A DNA stretch of 5,093 nucleotides. It comes from Firmicutes bacterium UBA1393 (GTDB lineage: Bacteria; Bacillota; DTU025). The position numbers were made by a program, and so were the translations under genes. The notes under the pieces are model-generated. The model searched no databases. It saw only the letters and a list, made by a program, of their open reading frames with translations, and was not told the origin of the DNA. Shown here piece after piece: positions 1 through 5,051 of the stretch. The stretch is from assembly GCA_002305255.1 (NCBI GenBank), contig DBQN01000039.1:25517-30609 (forward strand), in the 5' to 3' direction. Within the stretch, counting starts at the first letter, position 1, and each line of letters opens with the position of its first letter.

Positions 1-702
1 GTGGAGAACCTCGGGCTCAAGAGGGTTGCGCTGGCCATCGAGCAAACCGACATCGGTTCAGAGGGCGCGCGCGGTGTGCGCGAGCAGCTCGCCATCTACG
101 GACTCGAGGCCGTTGAGACCGTGAGCTTCGGCGCCGCCGACGTCGACTTCAGCTCACAGGTGCTCAAGCTCATCAAGGCCAAGCCCGACGCAGTCGTCAT
201 CTACTCGACTCTGAAGCCCGCTGCCGGCCTGCTCAAGCAGGCGAAGGTAATGGGCCTCACCGCGAAGTTCGCGACGACATACGTCAACGCTGACCCCGTG
301 CAGATGCCCGCCCTCGCCGGCGACGCATGCGTGGGCGTCATCGCCCCGGGATGGGTGCCGGTGCTCGGCAACGACGCCGACTCGGCCAAATACCTCGAGA
401 TCTACCAGGCCACTTACCCCAACGAGATGCCGTCGGCGTATGCGGCAGCCGGCTTCATCGCGGCCGAGGTGTTCACTGAGGGGCTCAGGCGCGCCGGGAA
501 AGATCCCACCCGCGACAGTCTCATTGCAGCGTTGGAGAGCATGAGGGACTGGGACGGCATCATGGCCAAGGGCATCACCTACACCCCCGACTTCCGGTCG
601 GGCAAGGCGTCGATGTACTTCATGGAGTTCGCAAAGCCCAAGTTCGAGGCTGACGGCAGCTCTGTGAAGATCGTATCTGACTGGGTCAAGCTCAAAATAT
701 GA
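1..702 (+). CDS. ABC transporter substrate-binding protein, branched-chain amino acid/amide type (5'-truncated)
   Basis: This is the C-terminal 233 residues of an extracellular solute receptor of the Peripla_BP_6 (LivK-like) family, which captures amino acids, amides or similar small ligands for a Liv-type ABC importer. The visible part has the alternating Rossmann-like pattern of the family: a conserved strand-helix around KPDAVVIYS (about residues 60-68), then KQAKVMGL and the late segment AYAAAGFIAAEVFTEGLRRAG (about 146-166), followed by a C-terminal region on the ligand-dependent effect typical of the fold. Family members usually have about 380-400 residues with a signal peptide, so roughly 150 N-terminal residues including the signal lie left of the window. 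The GTG at base 1 is therefore probably an internal Val codon, not the start. The stop is TGA at 700-702. No liv permease or ATPase gene follows, so any partners must lie upstream or elsewhere. The family call is firm; the ligand is unknown. Confidence 0.9.
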   Translation: MENLGLKRVALAIEQTDIGSEGARGVREQLAIYGLEAVETVSFGAADVDFSSQVLKLIKAKPDAVVIYSTLKPAAGLLKQAKVMGLTAKFATTYVNADPVQMPALAGDACVGVIAPGWVPVLGNDADSAKYLEIYQATYPNEMPSAYAAAGFIAAEVFTEGLRRAGKDPTRDSLIAALESMRDWDGIMAKGITYTPDFRSGKASMYFMEFAKPKFEADGSSVKIVSDWVKLKI

Positions 703-743
703 GATAGCCCCGGTTCTGACAGATGAGTAACGGATGAAGATAG

Positions 744-777
744 GTAGGGACCCTGGCCATTTGGCCAGGGTCCCTAC
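744..777 (+). terminator. Perfect 15-bp hairpin after the substrate-binding protein gene
   Basis: Bases 744-758 (GTAGGGACCCTGGCC) are the exact reverse complement of 763-777, leaving the 4-base loop ATTT. The stem starts about 40 bp after the upstream stop codon, which suits a transcription terminator or a 3'-end RNA stabiliser. No T-run follows on the plus strand (next bases AATATAGTTGGGG), nor on the minus strand, so it is not a textbook intrinsic terminator. It could also be a repetitive palindromic element. Confidence 0.5.
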
Positions 778-848
778 AATATAGTTGGGGGGTACGCGCG
801 CCGGCATTTCATTATAGTATCGACATGTGCGATTAGTGATTGGTCCTG

Positions 849-1349
849 ATGCTGACAGTGGGGGTGGTGGCCTTGAGACGCAGGGCTTTGGTCCAGATCG
901 TGAGGATAGCCTGCATCATCAGCCTGGTGTTCGTGCTGGGCTGCGGATTCAGGATTGGCTCGATGCAGGCAGAACCCGGATTGCGCACCGGTTACGCGGG
1001 TATCATGGTGAACGGCAACACAGACCACAGGGTGTACGAGTTCAGGAACATGGATGGCCAGTTTGAGGAGCGCCTCTCCGTTGCCGGCGGCAGGAGGCTG
1101 TGGGCGTCGGCATCCATCGGCGAGGGCGAGCTGGATATCGAGGTCACCGGCCCCGATGGCCGAGGCGTGATCAAGTGGCTGCTGACGGCTGACCATCCGG
1201 AGATCGAAGCCACCATCGACGGCGAGTTCGCAGAGGGCGTCTACACAATGGTGATGTCAGCCGAGGGCGCGCATGATGGCCGGATCGAGCTGAGGTTCAG
1301 CCCACAGTTGCCTGAAGCCGAGCTAGTCGTGGCGCTGAATGGTGCTTAG
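849..1349 (+). CDS. Predicted small lipoprotein of unknown function
   Basis: I do not recognise a family. The protein starts with a basic stretch (LRRRALVQIVR), then a hydrophobic core (IACIISLVFVLG) ending in Cys32 (codon 942-944). This looks like a lipoprotein signal peptide with the lipobox VLGC, so the protein is probably anchored on the outer face of the cytoplasmic membrane. The remaining 134 or so residues are rich in short alternating hydrophobic/charged segments (HRVYEFRN, ELDIEVTGPDG, GVYTMVMSAEG, RIELRFS), which suggests a small all-beta domain. The start is uncertain. ATG at 849 is used here but has no clear ribosome binding site. TTG at 873, behind a G-rich GGGGGTGGTGG run, gives a cleaner signal peptide beginning MRRRAL with the Cys at 24. 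TTG at 840 is a further option. The stop TAG (1347-1349) lies inside the 3' end of the opposite-strand HEPN gene. Codon use (G/C at third positions) and the signal peptide support a real gene. Confidence 0.72.
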   Translation: MLTVGVVALRRRALVQIVRIACIISLVFVLGCGFRIGSMQAEPGLRTGYAGIMVNGNTDHRVYEFRNMDGQFEERLSVAGGRRLWASASIGEGELDIEVTGPDGRGVIKWLLTADHPEIEATIDGEFAEGVYTMVMSAEGAHDGRIELRFSPQLPEAELVVALNGA

Positions 1350-1745
1350 CACCCACCGGTACACTTCCTCGGCGAGGTCAACCGCCTCTCGGTACTCGTC
1401 TTCATCTACAGGCTCCCAGTCGCCGGGGTAGCGCGTGGTCACCGCGTAGTCTGACAGAACCGCTGCCTGGCGCACCTCGGCCGGAATCTGGAGCCTGCCC
1501 CGGAGCTTGGCTGCGTCGCGCAATATCTTCAGAAGATACCCAATAGAGTGCGTTCTCGGAGGCGTCAGGCCAAAGAAGACGAGCAGCGCCTTGAGGGACT
1601 TCTCTGCCGCCTGCTGAGCATCGAAGCAGAGATCCTCGTAGAGCACCTCCGCGCAGTGCCGTCCCTGTCGCGCGCGGGCCAGGTTGCTGGCTGCGCGGGT
1701 GAGCCACACCGTCCATCCCTTCTCGTTCGACGCTCTACTTCTCAT
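1323..1745 (-). CDS. HEPN-domain protein of an MNT-HEPN pair
   Basis: This 140-residue all-helical protein matches the small stand-alone HEPN family (PF05168-like). The family signature is clear: an N-terminal helix WLTRAASNLARAR (14-26), the segment DAQQAAEKSLKALLVFFGL (42-60), PPRTHSIGYLLKIL (63-75), DYAVTTRYPGD (99-109) and a last helix EYREAVDLAEEVYRWVL (117-133). Such proteins pair with a minimal nucleotidyltransferase; in studied MntA-HepT systems the HEPN partner is an RNase toxin that is neutralised by nucleotidylation. Here I see no RX4-6H RNase motif: the RYPGDWEP segment at 105-112 has no His where catalytic relatives often carry one, so RNase activity is doubtful. The ATG at 1745 is chosen because it overlaps the end of the nucleotidyltransferase gene by 11 bp and has GAGGG 10 bases upstream (1756-1760). 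An upstream in-frame ATG at 1808 would overlap that gene far more and adds residues unlike the family. The stop TAG is at 1325-1323. Confidence 0.88.
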   Translation of the reverse strand: MRSRASNEKGWTVWLTRAASNLARARQGRHCAEVLYEDLCFDAQQAAEKSLKALLVFFGLTPPRTHSIGYLLKILRDAAKLRGRLQIPAEVRQAAVLSDYAVTTRYPGDWEPVDEDEYREAVDLAEEVYRWVLSTIQRHD

Positions 1746-2046
1746 AGAGAACACGCCCTCGCAGAGCATCGTAGTACACGAACCCAGTGGACTCACGATG
1801 CGCCTCAATGCCGTCGAGATCCTCGACGATGATGTCGACAGGCGCCGGGATGTGCGAAAGCTCCAAGTAGATCTGCTGGGCGGTGCGGCGGCGGTTAGTG
1901 ACGCCCCGCTTGAGCACGAGGATGTCGTAGTCGGTCGCCGGGTGAACCGACGGGTTCAGCCTCGAGCCGAACAGGATGATGCGGTCGGGATCGACGGCCC
2001 GCACGATGGACGAAACGATCTCCCGAAGCACGTCCTCCTGTGTCAT
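1735..2046 (-). CDS. Minimal nucleotidyltransferase (MNT-domain, MntA-like)
   Basis: This 103-residue protein is a minimal nucleotidyltransferase of the DNA polymerase beta superfamily (NTP_transf_2). The core is visible: helix and strand DRIILFGSRL (21-30), the active-site motif GSx10DxD (Gly27-Ser28 to Asp39 and Asp41), and a third carboxylate at Asp71 in PVDIIVE. All three metal-binding acids are present, so it should be catalytically competent. By analogy with MntA it would transfer a nucleotide to the adjacent HEPN protein; this is an inference, since the HEPN here lacks the RX4HXY target motif of HepT. ATG at 2046 is preferred because GAGGTG lies 6 bases upstream (2053-2058); the in-frame GTG at 2055 is itself part of this ribosome binding site. 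The gene is first in a two-gene operon, overlaps the HEPN start by 11 bp, and diverges from the ABC operon. Confidence 0.9.
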   Translation of the reverse strand: MTQEDVLREIVSSIVRAVDPDRIILFGSRLNPSVHPATDYDILVLKRGVTNRRRTAQQIYLELSHIPAPVDIIVEDLDGIEAHRESTGFVYYDALRGRVLYEK

Positions 2047-2064
2047 GCAGCTCACCTCAGCCTG

Positions 2065-2093
2065 ATACTACCATCATTGCAGAACAGAGTCGA
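2065..2093 (-). promoter_or_regulatory. Candidate sigma-70-type promoter for the MNT-HEPN operon
   Basis: On the minus strand TCGACT (2093-2088) and TAGTAT (2070-2065) are 17 bp apart, each matching 4 of 6 consensus bases for -35 and -10. A start about 7 bases downstream (near 2058) would begin at the GAGGTG ribosome binding site, leaving a leader of only about 12 bases. Position and spacing are suitable, but such matches arise by chance. Confidence 0.3.
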
Positions 2094-2115
2094 CCGGGTG
2101 TAGGCTGGAGCGGGG

Positions 2116-2121
2116 AGGAGG
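2116..2121 (+). promoter_or_regulatory. Ribosome binding site of the first permease gene
   Basis: AGGAGG stands 6 bases before the ATG at 2128, inside the purine-rich run GGGGAGGAGG (2112-2121). It fixes the start of the operon's first gene. I see no convincing -35/-10 pair for this operon in 2047-2115; TTGCAG (2077) and TAGGCT (2101), 18 bp apart, match only 3 of 6 bases each. Confidence 0.75.
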
Positions 2122-2127
2122 CTTTGG

Positions 2128-2922
2128 ATGCGTTTGATGGCAAGACGCTGGGGAGTCCTCTTTCGCAAGGGATTCGTGCAGAACTTTCAGTATTCAGCCG
2201 CTCACCTGGTGCAGACCGCTGCCAGTGTCGTGTTCGGACTCATCTACATCTCTCTCTGGCTTGCCGTCACTCCTGCTGACGGGTTCGATGGCTATACCCC
2301 GTCGGTGATGGTACAGTACATCTGCTTCAACCAGGTAATTGCGTGGTTCACCCAGTTCGGGATGGGGATTCGCCACAGGGTGGCCGAGTCGGTGAGGTCG
2401 GGCAAGATCGCTGTCGAGCTGACGCGCCCGATGGACTTCTTCTTCTACAAGATCGCCTTCGAGCTGGGCTCTCAGCTCTACGGGCTGCTCTTCCGCGGTG
2501 TTCCGGTGGGCCTGGGCCTCGCACTCTTCGTGGGTATGTGCCTGCCCGCGTCGCCGGTGGTATGGTTCTTCACCCTTACTGAGCTCGCAGTCGGCGGATA
2601 TGTGGGCCTGACCCTCGGCTACCTGGTGGGAGTATCGTCTTTCTGGACCACCGAGATCCGCACGGCGTCGTGGGCCGTCTACTCAGCCCAGACGTTACTC
2701 GGAGGCATATCCATGCCCCTCGAGGTGCTGCCTCGCGGCCTCGAGCTCTTGGCCAAGGCTTCTCCCTTCGCTCACCTGGCGTACTTCCCGACACGAATTT
2801 ACCTTGGCCTGTCGGGGCCGATGCCGATCATCGCAGGCCTGGGCTGGGCCGTCGCCCTCACGATCATCGCCCGGGCGATCACCGGGCGGGCGCGCCGGCG
2901 TCTGGAGGTGCAGGGAGGATGA
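2128..2922 (+). CDS. ABC-2 family transporter permease, DUF990/COG4587-like
   Basis: This is a 264-residue integral membrane protein, one of two permease subunits of an ABC exporter. About six hydrophobic segments are visible, near residues 24-47, 60-80, 115-138, 144-170, 182-202 and 230-250, with a basic N-terminus (MARRWGVLFRKG) on the likely cytoplasmic side and a basic tail (GRARRRLE). The motif SVRSGKIAVELTRPMDFFFY (88-107), of the form G-K-I-x-x-x-L-x-R-P, is the hallmark of this permease group (ABC-2 family, PF06182/DUF990) and probably lies in the cytoplasmic loop that contacts the ATPase. The length fits the usual 260-270 residues. ATG at 2128 has AGGAGG 6 bases upstream. The stop TGA overlaps the next start as ATGA, suggesting translational coupling. 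The substrate is unknown; members of this group are annotated only as uncharacterised or multidrug-type ABC transport permeases. Confidence 0.88.
   Translation: MRLMARRWGVLFRKGFVQNFQYSAAHLVQTAASVVFGLIYISLWLAVTPADGFDGYTPSVMVQYICFNQVIAWFTQFGMGIRHRVAESVRSGKIAVELTRPMDFFFYKIAFELGSQLYGLLFRGVPVGLGLALFVGMCLPASPVVWFFTLTELAVGGYVGLTLGYLVGVSSFWTTEIRTASWAVYSAQTLLGGISMPLEVLPRGLELLAKASPFAHLAYFPTRIYLGLSGPMPIIAGLGWAVALTIIARAITGRARRRLEVQGG
2904..2910 (+). promoter_or_regulatory. Ribosome binding site that decides the second permease start
   Basis: GGAGGTG lies 8 bases before the ATG at 2919, inside the end of the first permease gene. A second purine run GGGAGG (2913-2918) abuts the ATG and is too close to serve. 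With the ATGA overlap this supports 2919 as the start, rather than an upstream in-frame ATG at 2670 whose added residues are out-of-frame reading of the first permease. Confidence 0.7.
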
Positions 2923-3740
2923 CAGGTGGTTGGTGCCAGCGCCTCCGCACCGTCGCCAGGGTATACTGGGTGCTCGTGTCAGCGAGCCTTCGGGGGCAGA
3001 TGCAGTACAGGCTCGATTTTATAGGGAACACCCTCATCCAGGCGATCATGGGAGCCGATAGTCTCATCTTGATAGTCGCGGTGCTCGCCAGATTCGGCCC
3101 TATCATGGGCTGGACCACCATGGACATCGCCATGCTCTTCGCGGTGACACGAGTGGGCAATGGAGTCTACATGCTAATCTGCAACGAGCTCGACAGGTTC
3201 GAGGCCTACATGGTGACCGGGGATTTCGACTCGCTGCTCATCCGGCCATGGCCGCCGCTGTTCACGCTGCTCGCCCAGGGCACGGGCGTGCGCCGGCTCT
3301 CATTCCTCGCACAGGGCATCGCGGCCTTCGCCGTTGCGGCACCTCGCCTCGCGGCCGTCGGCGCCGTGGCGGGCTGCGACTGGGCATGGCTGGCCCTGGC
3401 CATGGCCTGGACATCGCTTCTCTACTTCGCCGTGGGCCTCGCCACCGCGGCCGCCGGGTTCTGGCTCACCCGCATCGACGAACTGCAGGTGTTCACCATG
3501 ATCGCACCGACCACCGCCACAACCTATCCGCTCGATGTGTATCCGTCGTGGATGCGCAAGCTGCTGCTGAGCGTGCTGCCGATTGGGTTAGGCAACTACC
3601 TGCCCCTCAGGTTCATTCTGGGCAAAGGTGGCTCGCAGGCTGACCTCTTGTGGCCTGCCATCGGATGCCCGCTGGCCGTTGCCGCCGCGCTGTGGCTGTG
3701 GAACAGGGGCGTGTCGCGTTACTCCAGCACAGGCACATAG
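2919..3740 (+). CDS. ABC-2 family transporter permease, COG3694-like
   Basis: This is the second permease subunit, 273 residues, distinct from but distantly like the first, so the transporter core is probably a heterodimer. Features in order: a cytoplasmic N-terminus with RLRTVARVYWVLV and QMQYRLDFIGN (28-37), hydrophobic segments near 37-60, 68-88, 129-150, 155-182, 214-235 and 243-262, and the diagnostic motif GDFDSLLIRP (101-110). That motif, G-x-F-D-x-x-L-x-R-P, is the equivalent of the GKIAVELTRP motif in the partner. A late segment TTYPLDVYPSWMRKLLLSVLPIG (201-223) is also typical of the family. The start is set by the 4-bp overlap with the upstream gene and by GGAGGTG 8 bases before it. 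Stop TAG at 3738-3740 overlaps the ribosome binding site of the ATPase gene. The membrane-protein family call is firm; the transported molecule is not known. Confidence 0.88.
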   Translation: MTGGWCQRLRTVARVYWVLVSASLRGQMQYRLDFIGNTLIQAIMGADSLILIVAVLARFGPIMGWTTMDIAMLFAVTRVGNGVYMLICNELDRFEAYMVTGDFDSLLIRPWPPLFTLLAQGTGVRRLSFLAQGIAAFAVAAPRLAAVGAVAGCDWAWLALAMAWTSLLYFAVGLATAAAGFWLTRIDELQVFTMIAPTTATTYPLDVYPSWMRKLLLSVLPIGLGNYLPLRFILGKGGSQADLLWPAIGCPLAVAAALWLWNRGVSRYSSTGT

Positions 3741-3745
3741 GAGGT
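3739..3745 (+). promoter_or_regulatory. Ribosome binding site of the ATPase gene
   Basis: AGGAGGT begins within the TAG stop of the second permease and is 7 bases from the ATG at 3753. This near-perfect site and the 12-bp gap mark an operon in which the ATPase is translated from its own strong signal. Confidence 0.75.
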
Positions 3746-3752
3746 CGAAGCA

Positions 3753-4754
3753 ATGATCGCAGTCTCTGCCTATGAGCTCAGAAAGGTGTATCGGGTGGCA
3801 GTGCGGCAGCCGGGCCTGTTGGGCAGTCTACGACAGGTAATTGCCGCACGCACCCGCGACATCACCGCCGTAGACGGCGTGAGTTTCGACATCGAGCAGG
3901 GCGAGTTCGTGGGATACATCGGGCCGAATGGCGCCGGCAAGTCCACCACCGTGAAGATGCTCGCCGGCATCTTGCACCCAACGTCAGGCCAGGTGCTGGT
4001 GAACGGCGTTTCGCCCGTGCGCGAGCGCGAAGCGGTAGCGCGCCGGATCGGCGTGGTGTTCGGCCAGCGCACACAGTTGTGGTGGGACCTGCCCACCGTC
4101 GATTCCTTCGAGATCCTGGCAGCCCTCTACGACGTATCGGCGGCCGACTACCGCCGCGCCATGAGGGAACTCACCGACCTTCTGGAGCTGGGCGAGTTCC
4201 TCGACGTGCCTGTGAGACGGCTGTCACTCGGCCAGCGCATGCGGGCTGACCTCGCGGCGGCGCTGCTGCACAGCCCGGGAGTGCTGTTCCTCGACGAACC
4301 CACCATCGGCCTCGACGTCATGGCCAAGGCGCAGGTGCGCGACTTCCTGACCAGGGTAAACCGCGAGCGCGGCGTCACGATACTCCTGACCACCCACGAC
4401 ATGCGCGACATCGAGGAGTTGTGCCGGCGCGTCATGGTGATCAACCATGGGAGACTGATGTTCGACGGCGACCTCGAGTCGCTTGTTGCCAGCGCAGGCC
4501 TGCGCACAATTGTTAGACTGCAGCTCGCCGGCGCGCCGCCGGCCCGTTTGGCTGTTGGCCAGCAGCTCGGAGACGGGGCAGTCGTCGTAGCAGCTGTGGA
4601 TCAGTCCTCGCGCCAGGTAGACCTGGCCTTCGACCGCAGGAGCACTTCGGCAGCGCAGGCGCTCGTCGCAGCGCAGCAGCTGGGCGAGGTGCGAGACGTG
4701 AGCCTCATCGAAGCGGGGATCGAGGAGACCGTCAAGAGACTCCTGGAGCAGTAA
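3753..4754 (+). CDS. ABC transporter ATP-binding protein, COG4586-like
   Basis: This 333-residue ATPase energises the exporter formed by the two upstream permeases. All nucleotide-binding motifs are present: Walker A GPNGAGKST (57-65), Q-loop Gln105 in VVFGQRTQLWWDLP (101-114), signature LSLGQ (157-161), Walker B VLFLDEP (177-183) with catalytic Glu182, D-loop GLD (186-188) and the switch His215 in LLTTHDM. The GQRTQLWWDLP segment and an N-terminal extension of about 35 residues before the usual V-D-G-V-S-F strand are characteristic of the COG4586 group, which travels with COG4587/COG3694 permeases as here. A C-terminal domain of about 90 residues (245-333) follows, ending GIEETVKRLLEQ, as in daunorubicin-resistance-type (DrrA-like) ATPases. 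The ATG is placed by AGGAGGT 7 bases upstream. The domain looks intact and active. Export is the likely direction; the cargo is unknown. Confidence 0.94.
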   Translation: MIAVSAYELRKVYRVAVRQPGLLGSLRQVIAARTRDITAVDGVSFDIEQGEFVGYIGPNGAGKSTTVKMLAGILHPTSGQVLVNGVSPVREREAVARRIGVVFGQRTQLWWDLPTVDSFEILAALYDVSAADYRRAMRELTDLLELGEFLDVPVRRLSLGQRMRADLAAALLHSPGVLFLDEPTIGLDVMAKAQVRDFLTRVNRERGVTILLTTHDMRDIEELCRRVMVINHGRLMFDGDLESLVASAGLRTIVRLQLAGAPPARLAVGQQLGDGAVVVAAVDQSSRQVDLAFDRRSTSAAQALVAAQQLGEVRDVSLIEAGIEETVKRLLEQ

Positions 4755-4757
4755 CGG

Positions 4758-4769
4758 CGCGGCGCCGCG
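4758..4769. repeat. GC-only palindrome just after the ATPase stop
   Basis: CGCGGCGCCGCG is a perfect 12-bp palindrome beginning 4 bases after the TAA stop. It could fold into a very GC-rich 3' structure on the operon mRNA, but without a loop or a T-tract it is not a proper intrinsic terminator. In GC-rich DNA it could be chance. Confidence 0.3.
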
Positions 4770-4791
4770 GCCGACACGATTCAGCGGCAGG

Positions 4792-4833
4792 TGAAATGCA
4801 CAGATTTCACGCGTTCGTGGTTTGGAGTGGCGA
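4792..4833. repeat. Direct repeat, copy 1 (about 42 bp, contains a small hairpin)
   Basis: This segment matches 5052-5093 at 38 of 42 positions, with the identical core ATGCACAGATTTCACGCGTT (4796-4815) and scattered mismatches after it. Its left end folds: GTGAAAT (4791-4797) pairs with ATTTCAC (4804-4810) around a 6-base loop GCACAG. It sits in a non-coding region after the ABC operon. The function is unknown; an interspersed palindromic (REP-like) element or a structured 3' RNA are possible. Confidence 0.75.
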
Positions 4834-5051
4834 CATTTCGGCTTTTCAAGGTGTGAAGTGCCCAGTAATCGGTATCTCGCTATGCCAACGACACGCCCGC
4901 GGGTGCCGCTGATGAGTTCGTGAGCGAGGTCGCCACGGATTGTTCGGCGCCTGTCGCATTCCCGCAGCTAGACGCAATAAGGAGTGTCTGCCCCGCAGGG
5001 CAGACTGATCCTTTTCTCTTCGCTCCAAACGGATGCCACCGACACGGCCCC
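4834..5051. other. Inter-repeat segment without a convincing gene
   Basis: These 218 bases separate the two repeat copies. Besides the hairpin at 4986-5005 I see no gene. Open frames exist on both strands (plus 4869-5051, minus 4846-5070), but neither has a start with a ribosome binding site or a recognisable protein. A degenerate 11-of-13 match to the left end of the repeat (GTGAAGTGCCCAG) occurs at 4853-4865. CCGACACG occurs upstream of each repeat copy (4771 and 5039), so the duplicated unit may be larger than 42 bp with an 8-bp length difference. Confidence 0.45.
4986..5020 (+). terminator. Terminator-like hairpin with T-rich tail
   Basis: GTCTGCCC (4986-4993) pairs perfectly with GGGCAGAC (4998-5005) around the loop CGCA, and GGA (4981-4983) can pair with TCC (5009-5011) across a small internal loop. 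The tract CTTTTCTCTT follows at 5011-5020. This resembles an intrinsic terminator, although the T-tract starts 5 bases after the stem. It could end the ABC operon transcript about 230 bases after its last stop, or belong to the repeat unit. Confidence 0.5.

Noticed and set aside
154..807. Long minus-strand open frame of 217 codons opposite the substrate-binding protein
   Set aside because: It is the antisense shadow of a GC-rich gene: the plus strand reads as a clear Peripla_BP_6 protein, while the reverse reading has low-complexity His/Arg/Gly-rich sequence and no recognisable domain.
813..818. TATAGT as a -10 box for the lipoprotein gene
   Set aside because: No acceptable -35 hexamer occurs at 16-18 bp upstream, so I cannot support a promoter there.
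1746..1808. Longer start for the HEPN protein
   Set aside because: It would overlap the nucleotidyltransferase by a further 63 bp, and the added residues do not look like the HEPN family N-terminus.
1684..2103. Plus-strand open frame of 139 codons across the MNT gene
   Set aside because: It is a shadow of the minus-strand nucleotidyltransferase, whose catalytic motif is unmistakable.
2670..2918. In-frame N-terminal extension of the second permease
   Set aside because: The extra 83 residues are out-of-frame reading of the first permease, rich in Arg/Pro/His. The ATG at 2919 has a suitable ribosome binding site and gives the usual family length.
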